Positions 45,070-54,075 of a stretch of DNA of 64,000 nt are shown here, in pieces. The stretch lies in assembly GCF_003003995.1 (NCBI RefSeq), contig NZ_PVWF01000011.1:1-64000 (forward strand). Reading direction: 5' to 3'. The position numbers and the translations under genes were made by a program. This stretch comes from Pleurocapsa sp. CCALA 161 (GTDB lineage: Bacteria > Cyanobacteriota > Cyanobacteriia > Cyanobacteriales > Xenococcaceae). Positions within the stretch are counted from its first letter, which is position 1. Every line of letters begins with the position of its first letter. The notes under the pieces are model-generated. The model ran no database searches, was not told where the DNA came from, and saw nothing but the letters and a program-made list of their open reading frames with translations.

Positions 45070-45583
45070 ACTTGCTACTCCATAATCTACAGTTTTAAGG
45101 CCATATAGTTAAGATCTGATTTTGCTAGAAAATTGTCATTATATATACGAATCTTTTGAACTTAAAATTGGTTATTACTATGGTGTAGTAAATAAACAGA
45201 ATTATGTTTTAGTTCAAAATAAATTATTTCACTATTATCATTACCCAAATATACAACACATAAATTACTATGCCTTGCTTTTTTTATTAGTAATGCATAA
45301 AAGTGCTAGCATGATACTCTTATTTAACATAGAGTGAGCTATCAATACTAATTTATCAATCGAGATTCGGTCTGTTCAAATCACAAAACTGCTACACTTT
45401 AATTTTTATCTTTGAGATAGCTTGCAGTTTTAATTTATTTTGGCAATTTCCTCAAGCAGTTGTATCTTTACTCTAGCTTTATAGCTACAAGACTAACACT
45501 TTAACTGCTAAAAAACAGCAAAACATTCAGTTTTTTTATGTTACGTTACATTGGTTGACATTTTTTTAAGTAGACTGTAGTTT
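45070..45583. other. Divergent intergenic region, 514 bp
   Basis: AT-rich spacer between hpf (minus) and lipB (plus). A 71-codon frame at 45122-45337 is AT-biased, Tyr/Asn/His-rich and has no ribosome site, so I do not call it. For LrtA, a long 5' leader that controls mRNA stability is established in Synechococcus and could fill part of this space (inference). Confidence 0.45.
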
Positions 45584-46258
45584 ATGTCACAAAATAGTCG
45601 AGTTAGTAGAGTTTGTGGGTTAAATAATCAAGGAATAGTCGATTATAGCCAAGCTTGGGACTATCAGCGATCGCTAGTAAAAGCAAGAGTTAATAATCCC
45701 AGTTTAAATGATGTTTTAATTTTAGTAGAACATCCCCCTGTTTATACTTTAGGCACAGGTTCAAGTCTAGATTTTCTTAATTTCGATCCCCAAGCAGGAG
45801 AATTTGAAGTTCATCGGATTGAGCGAGGGGGAGAAGTGACCTATCATTGTCCTGGCCAGTTGGTAGGCTATCCGATTCTTAATCTGCGCTACTATCAACA
45901 GGATTTGCATTGGTATCTGAGGCAATTAGAAACGGTGATTATTAATACTGTGGCTAACTATGGTTTGTCTGCCTATCGTGTTCCAAATTTGACGGGGGTT
46001 TGGGTAGAAGGAAAGAAAATTGCTGCGATCGGCATTAAAGTTAAACGTTGGATTACAATGCACGGTTTTGCCATTAATGTTTGTCCTGATCTGAGTGGGT
46101 TTAAACAGATAGTCCCCTGCGGAATTGCCGACAAGCCAGTCGGTAGTCTACAAGAATTTGTACTTGATCTTACAGTAGAGCGAGTTCGGGTCGATGTGGC
46201 GCAAGCTTTTGCCTCCGTATTTAAACTAAAATTAGTTGAAGAAAATATTTTAAACTAA
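45584..46258 (+). CDS. lipB: Octanoyl-[ACP]:protein N-octanoyltransferase
   Basis: 224 aa. It transfers octanoate from ACP to lipoyl domains of dehydrogenases and the glycine cleavage system. Blocks: [40 protein letters not shown], and the catalytic lysine region [26 protein letters not shown]. The catalytic Cys is in [14 protein letters not shown]. Normal length. lipA is not adjacent. It converges on the DMT permease gene, and a strong AT hairpin separates the two stops. Confidence 0.96.
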   Translation: MSQNSRVSRVCGLNNQGIVDYSQAWDYQRSLVKARVNNPSLNDVLILVEHPPVYTLGTGSSLDFLNFDPQAGEFEVHRIERGGEVTYHCPGQLVGYPILNLRYYQQDLHWYLRQLETVIINTVANYGLSAYRVPNLTGVWVEGKKIAAIGIKVKRWITMHGFAINVCPDLSGFKQIVPCGIADKPVGSLQEFVLDLTVERVRVDVAQAFASVFKLKLVEENILN

Positions 46259-46282
46259 TACTAGTCAATCAACCACGTAGTC

Positions 46283-46320
46283 TATCTAATTAAAAAAGTA
46301 CCGCAGTTTTTAATTAGATA
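46283..46320. terminator. Bidirectional hairpin between lipB and the DMT permease
   Basis: TATCTAATTAAAAA at 46283-46296 and TTTTTAATTAGATA at 46307-46320 form a perfect 14-bp stem with a 10-nt loop. It overlaps the last codons of the permease gene. A/T runs on each side give U-tracts in both directions. Confidence 0.55.
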
Positions 46321-47201
46321 AACATTAGAGCAATTCCAGCTAAAGAAACTATGACTCCTAGTATTGATCTAAAACTGATTTTTTCTCCCTGCAACGCCAC
46401 TATCGGCAAGATAAATAAAGGACTAGTGGCCAAGAAGGTTTGAGCAATTCCCGTCGGCGCAAATTTAAGAGATATTTGCTGTAACCAAATACCAAGATAA
46501 GTACTGCCAAAAGCAGCGATCGCAATTATGCCTAAACTACGTCTAGATAGTTGCCATTGAAGATGAATTTGTTTGGCAACAGGTAAAAACATTAAGCCGA
46601 TGACAATTATCGTACCGCCGATTAAGCGAATTAAAGTACTTTCAAGAGAACTAATAGCCGATTGTGTTAGAGCATATCTAGAAATGACTGCCCCTAATGC
46701 TTGAGCGATCGCCGCAAGAATCCCCCAAATAAGGCCTTTTCGCGAGATGCTGATATTATCTACAGGATTACGTTCACTAATGACCCAGGCTATCCCCAGA
46801 ATAGTTAATATAATACCGTACCAAGAACTAGAGGCTAGCTGTTCGCCAATAAAAATTAATGCTAGTAATGCACCCATTGGGGGAGATAAAGTTTCTAACA
46901 AAAGAGTGCGTCTTGCACCCAAACTATTTAAAGCTAAAAAGTAGGCAGTGTCTCCTAAACCAATACCGATCGCACCGCTAATAGTTAGTAAAGCTACAGT
47001 TGAAGTAGATAAATTACTAAAAGCTGAACCCTGGATTAGTAGAGTAATAACAATCAAAGCGATCGCAATTATACCTTTATAGAGATTAAGTTGTAGCGGA
47101 GGAATCTTTAACCCCAGGCGACTATAAACCAAAGAAGATAAAGTCCAAAGCAGCGCAGCACTTAAAGCAGCTATCTCGCCGATATAATTAGTAAGAATCA
47201 T
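46314..47201 (-). CDS. DMT superfamily (EamA) transporter
   Basis: 295 aa with about ten hydrophobic segments arranged as two EamA repeats of five helices. The first starts IGEIAALSAALLWTLSSLVY and has TISGAIGIGLGDTAYFLALN and LSPPMGALLALIFIGEQLAS. The second begins GLIWGILAAIAQALGAVISR and has PLFILPIVALQGEKISFRSI. Such proteins export or import small metabolites such as amino acids; the substrate cannot be told. No partner gene or regulator nearby. Confidence 0.88.
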   Translation of the reverse strand: MILTNYIGEIAALSAALLWTLSSLVYSRLGLKIPPLQLNLYKGIIAIALIVITLLIQGSAFSNLSTSTVALLTISGAIGIGLGDTAYFLALNSLGARRTLLLETLSPPMGALLALIFIGEQLASSSWYGIILTILGIAWVISERNPVDNISISRKGLIWGILAAIAQALGAVISRYALTQSAISSLESTLIRLIGGTIIVIGLMFLPVAKQIHLQWQLSRRSLGIIAIAAFGSTYLGIWLQQISLKFAPTGIAQTFLATSPLFILPIVALQGEKISFRSILGVIVSLAGIALMFI

Positions 47202-47364
47202 AGAACCAGCCCTGTCAAGATGTCTGTTTTTAGGTCTTAATTTTTAGCTGCTCTAAATAAATACACTGTAAGATATATAAGTTTATGTCCTGTGTATTAA
47301 AAAATAATTTTGTACCCAAAAAATGTAACATAGTTTCAGTGGTAACCTTGATTCAGGCAGTTCT

Positions 47365-48228
47365 ATGTCGATAGCCAAGCCTAAAGAACAGAAACCAAAA
47401 GTTTTATTTGCCAAATTCTGGTTGTGGTCAGCAGTCGTGACAATCATGATTTTTTTTCTGGCGCCGATTCTCTGGCAGATACTTACTGCGGTTAAGTTAA
47501 ATGAAGACATTTCCGCCATTCCCAACGTCTATTTACCCAGTGAGTTTACTTTTGAACATTACACTCAGCTATTTAGCCGTCGTCCATTTTTAACCTATAT
47601 CTTTAATAGTGCTTTAGTAGCCAGCATATCTACTATTTTGTGCTTAGTACTGGGTTCTCCTGCTGCCTATACCCTCACTAGGATGAATTTGCCAGGAGAA
47701 AAATTGATCCTGGCGGGAATTTTGATTATTACTCTATTTCCCTACGTGCTGTTGTTTCTAGGATTGCTAGAATTAGTTAAGGCGATGGGTTTAGGCAATA
47801 ACTACTTGGCTTTAATTATTCCTTACACAGCAATTAACCTACCCTTGACCATTCTTGTCATGAGAAGCTTTTTTCAGCAACTTCCCCAGGATTTAGAAGA
47901 TGCAGCGAAGATGGACGGCTATAAAACTTGGGGCATGCTGGTAAATATTTTACTGCCAATGACTTTACCTGCTTTGGCAACCACTGGGATTTTAACCTTC
48001 ATTTTTGCCTGGAATGAATATATTTTTGCCCTAACCTTTATTACGGAAGAAGCAAAAAAAACGATTCCCGTAGCTACTGCTCAAATAGGAGGAGCAAGTC
48101 TTTTTGATATTCCCTATGGTCCTATTGCTGCTGCCACAGTTTTGGGTACTCTACCATTGGTGATTCTCGTTCTAGTTTTTCAACGTCAGATCGTTCAAGG
48201 GTTAACCGCAGGTGCGGTTAAAGGTTAA
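47365..48228 (+). CDS. Carbohydrate ABC transporter permease (MalG-type), orphan
   Basis: 287 aa with six membrane segments; the first is VTIMIFFLAPILWQILTAVK. The permease-ATPase coupling loop EAA motif is DLEDAAKMDGYKTWGMLVNI. The C-terminus FQRQIVQGLTAGAVKG is nearly invariant in MalG-like sugar permeases. In the usual operon this subunit follows a binding protein and a MalF-type permease, none of which is present here. Partners must be encoded elsewhere. The sugar is unknown (trehalose, sucrose or glucosylglycerol are possible in cyanobacteria, as inference). Confidence 0.9.
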   Translation: MSIAKPKEQKPKVLFAKFWLWSAVVTIMIFFLAPILWQILTAVKLNEDISAIPNVYLPSEFTFEHYTQLFSRRPFLTYIFNSALVASISTILCLVLGSPAAYTLTRMNLPGEKLILAGILIITLFPYVLLFLGLLELVKAMGLGNNYLALIIPYTAINLPLTILVMRSFFQQLPQDLEDAAKMDGYKTWGMLVNILLPMTLPALATTGILTFIFAWNEYIFALTFITEEAKKTIPVATAQIGGASLFDIPYGPIAAATVLGTLPLVILVLVFQRQIVQGLTAGAVKG

Positions 48229-48291
48229 GCTCACAATCTTTACTAAAGTTACCGCCTTCAAAGTAGTTTTTAGTTTTTGCAGTAGTTTCCA

Positions 48292-48651
48292 ATGTATATA
48301 TCTGAACATGACAAGATGCTGATTCGTCAGCTAATCGAAAATCAACTACAGGCATTTCAAGCAAACGATTTAGCAACAGCTTTATCTTTGACTAGTCCTA
48401 AGATTCAACATGAATTTACCCCACCAGAGTTTAGCCAGATCATCAGCGATAAATATGGTGCGCTCCTCAAACCTCGCTCGGTTATGTTTCGTGGTTTTAC
48501 CCTCGTCAATAATTTTCCTGCCTTAATTGCGATGATTATGGATCGAGAAGGTAATTTAGTTAAAGTTATATTTATCGTGCAGCATCAACAGGACTATAGC
48601 TGGCGCGTTCATGGTTACGAGCTGGCGGGTATTAATGAGAAGATCGTGTGA
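48292..48651 (+). CDS. DUF4864 domain-containing protein
   Basis: 119 aa. The layout fits the cystatin/NTF2-like DUF4864 family: an N-terminal helix ISEHDKMLIRQLIENQLQAF with QANDLATALSLTSPKIQHEF, then ALLKPRSVMFRGFTLVNNFP and C-terminal WRVHGYELAGI. There is no signal peptide in this version, although many members are exported. Function unknown. It follows the sugar permease by 63 bp on the same strand and converges on moaD. Confidence 0.75.
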   Translation: MYISEHDKMLIRQLIENQLQAFQANDLATALSLTSPKIQHEFTPPEFSQIISDKYGALLKPRSVMFRGFTLVNNFPALIAMIMDREGNLVKVIFIVQHQQDYSWRVHGYELAGINEKIV

Positions 48652-48683
48652 ATAATAGACCCGTGTTTTTGCTCGTGTCATCA

Positions 48684-48965
48684 CTAACCACCGCTCACAG
48701 GAGGAATTAAAACTACTTCATCTCCCTCATGCAGCACCGTAGTTGACTCGACAAACTGCAAATTTACCCCAAAGCGGGTGAGATCTCGCCACTTAGTTAA
48801 TTTGGGTTGCTGTTCAATCAAAGATGTTAAAAGCTGGTCTACAGTGGTTTCTGGTAATAACACTAGATCTAATTCTGGTGTGCCAAACACCTCCTGATAG
48901 ACCGCAAACAGCTTAACTTTAATTTGAATTTTTTGATTGTCCTCAATCATGATCATTACCCTCAC
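48684..48965 (-). CDS. moaD: MoaD/ThiS-family molybdopterin synthase small subunit
   Basis: 93 aa ubiquitin-like sulfur carrier. The C-terminus is the diagnostic GDEVVLIPPVSGG, whose Gly-Gly is thiocarboxylated and donates sulfur to precursor Z in molybdopterin synthesis. The N-terminal beta strand IQIKVKLFAVYQEVFGTPEL is MoaD-like rather than ThiS-like (longer, with FA-x-x-x-E). In-frame ATGs at the first, fourth and sixth codons leave the start uncertain by a few residues. No other moa gene is adjacent. It lies upstream of nothing on its strand; era starts farther right. Confidence 0.85.
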   Translation of the reverse strand: MRVMIMIEDNQKIQIKVKLFAVYQEVFGTPELDLVLLPETTVDQLLTSLIEQQPKLTKWRDLTRFGVNLQFVESTTVLHEGDEVVLIPPVSGG

Positions 48966-48999
48966 AAGGGTGCTTCACGAAGTCGCTCCTAATTTTTAC

Positions 49000-49018
49000 G
49001 GGCGAATGCCATTCGCCC
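49000..49018. terminator. Hairpin after era
   Basis: GGGCGAAT-GCC-ATTCGCCC forms an 8-bp stem that ends right before the era stop codon on the minus strand. It belongs to a common short inverted word (GGGCGAAT/ATTCGCCC), also echoed at 44436-44443. Confidence 0.5.
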
Positions 49019-49975
49019 CTACTCTTCAACTTGATAACCAAACTCTGCCAAGCGTAATCTTGACTGTCGCCATTTAGGTTCAACTTTAACAAACAATTCT
49101 AAATGAACCTTGCCCGCAATTAGCTTTTGAATCTGCTGACGAGCTTCTGTACCAATGGTTTTGAGCATAGTACCTTGCTTGCCAATTAAAATCCCTTTTT
49201 GAGAACTACGTTCAATATTAATTGCTGCATTTACTTTGGTGATTTTAGGCATCTCGACAATTTTTTCGATGGTAATGGCTACTGAATGGGGAATTTCTTG
49301 ACGGGTGTGGAGCAAAATTTGTTCTCTGATTAATTCAGCAATGATAAAGCGTTCTGGTTGATCTGTGACTAAATCTGGAGGATAGTAATAAGGACCAGTT
49401 TCGAGCCGATTGATCAAAGCCTGCTGCAAGTCTTGAGTGCCGACTCCCGTAGTCGCAGAAAACTTAACCGTAGACCAATTAGTAGCGGCGATTAAATCGG
49501 CGTAGGTATCATCAATAAACTGATAATTGCTGGGCTGGAGATCGACCTTATTTAGACCTAGCACCACGGGAGTATCAATACGTTTAAGGATATCAAAAAT
49601 AAAGCGATCGCCCGTTCCTGCCTCACTAGAACCATCTACGACAAACAAAACTAAATCTACCGACTTAATCGCTGTTTTAGCATTCTGTACGAGTACTTTA
49701 CCTAATTCATGATGGGGTTTATGAATCCCTGGGGTATCCACAAAAATAATTTGCGCATCGGGGGTGGTTAAGATTCCCCGCAAACGATTGCGAGTAGTTT
49801 GCGCCACAGGAGAAGTGATGGCAATTTTTTGTCCAATCAAATGATTCATTAAAGTGGACTTGCCCACATTTGGTCTACCAACGATCGCAATAAAACCCGA
49901 TTTAAAATCAGGTAGGGCGATGGGAATAGTTGTGAAAAGGTTTTCTATGTTTTCTGTGTTTTCTGGAGAATCCAT
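49019..49975 (-). CDS. era: GTPase Era
   Basis: 318 aa. G1 is GFIAIVGRPNVGKSTLMNHL, G2 region TTRNRLRGIL, G3 VDTPGIHKPHHELG and G4 LGLNKVDL. A C-terminal KH domain follows with ERSSQKGILIGKQGTMLKTI and VHLELFVKVEPKW. Era binds the 3' end of 16S rRNA and the GTP cycle drives 30S assembly, so this window holds two ribosome-assembly GTPases (Era and RsgA). The N-terminal about 25 residues are an acidic extension. Family and role are firm. Confidence 0.96.
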   Translation of the reverse strand: MDSPENTENIENLFTTIPIALPDFKSGFIAIVGRPNVGKSTLMNHLIGQKIAITSPVAQTTRNRLRGILTTPDAQIIFVDTPGIHKPHHELGKVLVQNAKTAIKSVDLVLFVVDGSSEAGTGDRFIFDILKRIDTPVVLGLNKVDLQPSNYQFIDDTYADLIAATNWSTVKFSATTGVGTQDLQQALINRLETGPYYYPPDLVTDQPERFIIAELIREQILLHTRQEIPHSVAITIEKIVEMPKITKVNAAINIERSSQKGILIGKQGTMLKTIGTEARQQIQKLIAGKVHLELFVKVEPKWRQSRLRLAEFGYQVEE

Positions 49976-50000
49976 GAAGAGGTAAAAGGTAAGAGGTGAG

Positions 50001-51116
50001 TTAGCAATCGAGAATGTCTATTACGTATTCTCCTTGGTTAACACATTGGTTAGTAGAGATATCAAAGACTATCCCCGATGTTTCGGCATGGACGTTAATA
50101 ATTTCTGGAGTCGTTCCTTGTTTGTTAAAGCTGAGTAGCTGATAAATTTGTTCTCCAGACTTTACTCTAGTTGCTAAGGGTAATCTAGACTGTATCATTC
50201 CCCCTGTCGGGGCATAGTAACTATTTATGTTCTGTTTTGATACTAAGGTGGTTTTTGTCGTGTGGATTACCCCAGGCAACATTTGTTTATAGGCAAGGTA
50301 GTTTTTAATTCCTCTCAATCCCCTCGCGACGGAATCGGGATTGATGATCATTCCCCCACCCAGTTCTAGAGTCCAGGCTTCAAGATCGAACTGAACTTTT
50401 TGACCTAAGTTAGCCAACTCCTGTTCTAAGGCTAGCCAAGGCTTAAGAAATGCCTCATCAAAAGCATCACCATCATACTGATCCATTAACACGCCATAGT
50501 CTAACAAGAGATATTTGATGCTCTCAATTCTTTCTCGAAAACCAAAAGTATAATCGATCGCCTGATTACTAGAACTATGAATATCAATCACATAATTAGC
50601 ATCCAAACATAAAGACTGTAGCTGGTAGCGATATTGTCGACTCAGGGGAACGCTGCGAGGTGAGTTAATGCACTCTAATTCTGCTGTCCAAGCTTGCTTG
50701 ATGGTTTCTAGATAATTACGGCGAATCTCTGCTACAGGTTTATTAAGCTGAGATTGAGCAAACTCAGTTAAACCTACTGCCTCTTTTTCATAGTCCCAAA
50801 AAATCCGATTCCAGTTTTTACCATCGTAGCTATTAAACCGACCTGTAGAAAAAAAATGCGATCGCTGGTTAACTCCCAACGGATTACAGACAGGTACTAA
50901 CCAAATTTCTCCCTCTAGCTGGTCAGCATCTAAAGCTGTTAAATATTCAATTAGCTGCTGAATTACCGCATTACCAACAATTTCCGCCCCATGAAGGTTT
51001 GCCTGAATATAGGCTTTTTTGCCAGGGAAATTGCCTTGAAATTTGTAGATTTGTAGGGATAATACATCACCAGAAGCTAACTTTAGTAAATCAATGGTAG
51101 AAATCTGCGGAATCAT
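50001..51116 (-). CDS. Succinylglutamate desuccinylase/aspartoacylase-family zinc peptidase
   Basis: 371 aa from the chosen start. An M14-like AstE/AspA fold has the zinc ligands in QANLHGAEIVGN (H-x-x-E) and VIDIHSSSNQAI (H). The substrate region is VPVCNPLGVNQRSHFFSTGR. The C-terminus is a barrel-sandwich-like domain (GEQIYQLLSFNKQGTTPEII, then IVFDISTNQCVNQGEYVIDI), as in aspartoacylase relatives. The frame runs 23 codons further to 51185, but AAAGGAG sits 4 nt before the ATG at 51116, so I take that start. Likely deacylates an N-acyl amino acid; substrate unknown. It lies upstream of era (25 bp), perhaps one transcript. Confidence 0.85.
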   Translation of the reverse strand: MIPQISTIDLLKLASGDVLSLQIYKFQGNFPGKKAYIQANLHGAEIVGNAVIQQLIEYLTALDADQLEGEIWLVPVCNPLGVNQRSHFFSTGRFNSYDGKNWNRIFWDYEKEAVGLTEFAQSQLNKPVAEIRRNYLETIKQAWTAELECINSPRSVPLSRQYRYQLQSLCLDANYVIDIHSSSNQAIDYTFGFRERIESIKYLLLDYGVLMDQYDGDAFDEAFLKPWLALEQELANLGQKVQFDLEAWTLELGGGMIINPDSVARGLRGIKNYLAYKQMLPGVIHTTKTTLVSKQNINSYYAPTGGMIQSRLPLATRVKSGEQIYQLLSFNKQGTTPEIINVHAETSGIVFDISTNQCVNQGEYVIDILDC

Positions 51117-51120
51117 CTGT

Positions 51121-51127
51121 CTCCTTT
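51121..51127 (-). promoter_or_regulatory. Ribosome-binding site that fixes the aspartoacylase-family start
   Basis: AAAGGAG on the minus strand, 4 nt before ATG 51116. It argues against the upstream ATG at 51185, which would place this site inside the gene. Confidence 0.6.
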
Positions 51128-51336
51128 GATTGAGCATCCTTGGAGTGCCTAGTTTATCTTGATTAACCCTAACTATGCTACTCAAACTGAGGAAGCTAAG
51201 ATCCCCGATTATCTAAAGACAATTAGGAGATTTTACGCTGATTTAAGTCAAAATGCCTAGACTTGAGAATGATGTCATCAATTGTAAGAACAAGGTAAAT
51301 TAAGGATCAAAATTGATCTGATTATAAGGAGTTTTA

Positions 51337-52125
51337 ATGCTAGAGCTATATCAATTTGAGCTATCTCACTATTGCGAAAAAGTTCGTCTAATTTTAGATT
51401 ACAAACAGTTAGAGTATCGTAAAATTGAAGTTACTCCTGGTGTGGGTCAGATTGAGCTGATGCAAAAGTCAGGCAGTCGTCAAGTACCAGTCCTCAAAGA
51501 CGGTAGTACTTATGTTTCTGACTCTACAGAAATTGCTTTATATTTGGAACGCAAGTACCCTGAACGCCCAATTTTACCCACAGATTCTTTGGCAAAGGGA
51601 CAGTGTTTGTTGATGGAAGAATGGGCAGATGTTTCAATTGGTTCAAAGGCACGCAAGGCTTTTATCGGTGCTTTAAATCAAAATCAAAATTTCCGCACTT
51701 CTTTGTTACCAGCTAACACTCCTGATTTGGTCAAAACTGCCGTGGGAGCTATTCCTGGAGAAGTATTAGAGGTATTAGGAACTGGAGTGGGTTTTGGTGG
51801 AGGTGCTGTTAAGGAAGCAAAAAAAAGCTTGACTCAAGATTTAGAAGCTTTATGTCTAATTTTGCAGAACCAACCTTATCTGACAGGAGACAGTCCAACT
51901 TTAGCCGATTTCGCTGTGGCGGGATTAAGTATTTATCTGAAGTTTCCCGCAGGCTCTTATCTGGATATTCCCGATCCTCTTAAAGGAAAAGGTATTCCTG
52001 GATTAGCTGATAATATTACTTTTGAGCCTTTCTTTGCCTGGCGCGATCGCCTTTATGCAGATTTTCGCCGAGGTTCTAGTATTCCTCCTAGTAGTTCTGC
52101 ACCTACTTCCATCAGCATTGATTAA
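51337..52125 (+). CDS. Glutathione S-transferase family protein
   Basis: 262 aa. The N-terminal thioredoxin-like domain starts LELYQFELSHYCEKVRLILD (S-H-x-C-E active-site region) with QVPVLKDGSTYVSDSTEIAL (cis-Pro and the E-S/T-x-A-I glutathione-binding motif in variant form). The C-terminal helical domain has PYLTGDSPTLADFAVAGLSI, the N-capping motif of GSTs. There is an unusual Ser/Pro tail (RRGSSIPPSSSAPTSISID). Probably conjugates glutathione or reduces thiols; electrophile unknown. A terminator follows. Confidence 0.87.
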   Translation: MLELYQFELSHYCEKVRLILDYKQLEYRKIEVTPGVGQIELMQKSGSRQVPVLKDGSTYVSDSTEIALYLERKYPERPILPTDSLAKGQCLLMEEWADVSIGSKARKAFIGALNQNQNFRTSLLPANTPDLVKTAVGAIPGEVLEVLGTGVGFGGGAVKEAKKSLTQDLEALCLILQNQPYLTGDSPTLADFAVAGLSIYLKFPAGSYLDIPDPLKGKGIPGLADNITFEPFFAWRDRLYADFRRGSSIPPSSSAPTSISID

Positions 52126-52154
52126 ATTTGGACTATTTATTAGTTATTAATAAT

Positions 52155-52182
52155 TAGGGGTATTGATGCCCCTACTTTTTTC
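52155..52182 (+). terminator. Rho-independent terminator after the GST gene
   Basis: AGGGGTA, a 4-nt loop and TGCCCCT form a stem with one wobble pair at 52156-52173, followed by CTTTTTT at 52175-52181. Confidence 0.7.
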
Positions 52183-52374
52183 TGTAACAATATTTAATTC
52201 AGCTTAACTAGCTTAACTAAGTTAATTAATTCAATCAAAACCTCTGTATTTTCGAGTTGATAGCTGAAATTTCAGACCCTATAGCTAATTCTCAACCTGC
52301 AACTATTACCTAAAACAAACATAATCAATATTATAGAGTCATAATTTTTATAAGTTTTATATTTCCTTACAGCT

Positions 52375-53616
52375 ATGAGAGTCGGTCTACAGTCTTACCT
52401 TAGCGATCATCATCTTGATGCTCGGATAAACAATAGCCAGCGTCAACTTTCTCTGGCAATCTCCGCTATTGCTGACGATCAGACAACAGATCTACCCCTC
52501 AATCTCTGCTTAGTTTTAGATCGCAGCGGTTCGATGTCTGGAAAACCTCTGGAAATGGTGAAAGAAGCTGCGATTAATCTGATCGAAAAACTCAAGCCAA
52601 AAGATCGCCTAAGCGTAATCGCCTTCGATCATCGGGCAAAAGTAATTGTGCCGAACCAAGCAGTAACTGATATTGAGTCTATTAAACAGAAAATTCAGCT
52701 GATGGTTGCTGATGGGGGGACTGCTATTGATGAAGGACTACGCTTGGGATTGAAAGAAATAGCGTCCCAAAATCTGCACTGTGTATCCCGCATTTTTTTA
52801 TTAACCGATGGAGAAAATGAACACGGCGACAATAATCGTTGTCTGAAATTGGCAGAACTAGCGTCAGAATATAACGTAACCATCGATACGTTAGGTTTTG
52901 GCGAGCATTGGAATCAGGATATTCTGGAACAAATTGCCGATTTAGCCCAAGGAACTATAGCCTATATTGAACAGCCAAATCAGGCAGTGACTGAGTTTGA
53001 GCTTCTGTTTACCCGCGCCCAGTCTGTAGGTTTAACCAATAGCTCTTTAACGATGGAGTTAATGCCTAAAGTTCGTCTAGCTGAATTAAAACCAGTGGCA
53101 CAAGTAGCCCCTGAAACAATTGAACTACCAATTCATTTAGAAGGTAATTACTTTACGGTTCGTTTGGGAGATCTGATGATGGATCGACCACGGGTAATTT
53201 TAATCAATTTTTATATCAACCAGTTGTCCCCAGGTACTCATAAAATTGCAGCAGTGCAGCTAAAGTACGACGATCCTAGTACTAATCAAGAAAATCTCCA
53301 TTCCGATGTTTTGGCGATTGAATTAGAATCTCAAGATTCATATCAGGCTAATCCCAGCGACGAAGTCCAAAATCATATTTTGACTTTAGCTAAATATCGT
53401 CAAACCCAAATTGCTGAAACTAAATTAAAAGATGGCGATCGCGCTGGAGCAGCTACGATGTTACAAACTGCTGCTAAAACTGCTCTACAATTAGGAGATC
53501 GCTCAGGGGCAACGATCCTGCAAACCAACGCAACTCGACTACAGATCGGCAAAGATTTATCTGAGGGCGATCGCAAAAAGACGCGACTGGTATCTAAAAC
53601 AATTTTAAAAAATTAA
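52375..53616 (+). CDS. von Willebrand factor A domain protein
   Basis: 413 aa. A VWA domain spans about 40-215 with a complete MIDAS: LVLDRSGSMSGKPLEMVKEA (DxSxS), then ADGGTAIDEGLRLGLKEIA (T) and IFLLTDGENEHGD (TDGE). The C-terminal half is beta-rich (VAPETIELPIHLEGNYFTVR) with a helical end carrying repeated A-T-x-L-Q blocks. No signal peptide or membrane helix, so likely cytosolic. Such proteins bind divalent metal and partner proteins, often with MoxR ATPases, but no MoxR gene is here. A hairpin at 53615-53648 follows. Confidence 0.9.
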   Translation: MRVGLQSYLSDHHLDARINNSQRQLSLAISAIADDQTTDLPLNLCLVLDRSGSMSGKPLEMVKEAAINLIEKLKPKDRLSVIAFDHRAKVIVPNQAVTDIESIKQKIQLMVADGGTAIDEGLRLGLKEIASQNLHCVSRIFLLTDGENEHGDNNRCLKLAELASEYNVTIDTLGFGEHWNQDILEQIADLAQGTIAYIEQPNQAVTEFELLFTRAQSVGLTNSSLTMELMPKVRLAELKPVAQVAPETIELPIHLEGNYFTVRLGDLMMDRPRVILINFYINQLSPGTHKIAAVQLKYDDPSTNQENLHSDVLAIELESQDSYQANPSDEVQNHILTLAKYRQTQIAETKLKDGDRAGAATMLQTAAKTALQLGDRSGATILQTNATRLQIGKDLSEGDRKKTRLVSKTILKN

Positions 53617-53648
53617 AACACTGCGAAATGATTTAATCACAGTGTTTT
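53615..53648. terminator. Hairpin after the VWA gene
   Basis: AAAACACTG at 53615-53623 and CAGTGTTTT at 53640-53648 form a perfect 9-bp stem with a 16-nt loop. The oligo-T in the right arm supports termination of the VWA transcript; it could also end the minus-strand 33-aa gene. Confidence 0.65.
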
Positions 53649-53700
53649 AAGCAAATATTTTATCTGGATATATCTGGATACATTCTAAAAATCGTTAGTT

Positions 53701-53802
53701 CTAACCGCCAACCAGCGACATTAGTAAAATTACAGCTACGCTGCTAAAAGCAAGAAGTAAAGCGAATATAATTGATTGACTTAAATCTGAAGAAACTTTC
53801 AT
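53701..53802 (-). CDS. Small single-pass membrane peptide, 33 aa
   Basis: ATG at 53802, stop TAG at 53701-53703: MKVSSDLSQSIIFALLLAFS, SVAVILLMSLVGG. Residues 10-31 are a single clean membrane helix, short polar N-terminus facing one side, ending in Gly-Gly. AGGAAAA lies about 8-10 nt before the ATG on the minus strand, a plausible ribosome site. Sizes like this are typical of the small thylakoid-complex subunits (photosystem, cytochrome b6f, NDH), but the sequence does not match those I can recall (PetG, PetL, PetN, PsbT, PsbM, Psb30). Function unknown. Confidence 0.55.
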   Translation of the reverse strand: MKVSSDLSQSIIFALLLAFSSVAVILLMSLVGG

Positions 53803-54075
53803 GAGCTTAATTTTCCTAAATTTTTCCTAAATATTGTTGTTAGATTACGCAATACAGCTATTGATTAGAAACTACAGAATTTAGCGATGGTAATTAGGGA
53901 TCAAGCACAACTTATAAAAAATAGCTTCTAATTGATTTTGTATCTATCTGAATAGTATCTAATAATTAGTTTGATTTATCAAAAAAACTCATAATTGCAA
54001 CTTTTGTTCATAGAACTTCGTCTAACTCAATGATTTTGCGATCCGCTTTTTATCAATAATGTCGGAGTTAGTGAA
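53803..54075. other. Intergenic region of 273 bp
   Basis: AT-rich, lying between the 33-aa gene and the DUF1800 gene. It probably holds divergent promoters. No gene or strong hairpin seen. Confidence 0.4.

Noticed and set aside
45122-45337. 71-codon plus-strand frame in the hpf-lipB spacer
   Set aside because: No ribosome site, Tyr/Asn/His-rich composition typical of random AT-rich DNA, and it overlaps the likely hpf leader.
45555-45583. TTGACA at 45555 as a lipB promoter
   Set aside because: At 17-bp spacing the -10 hexamer would fall directly on the start codon, leaving no room for transcription start and ribosome site.
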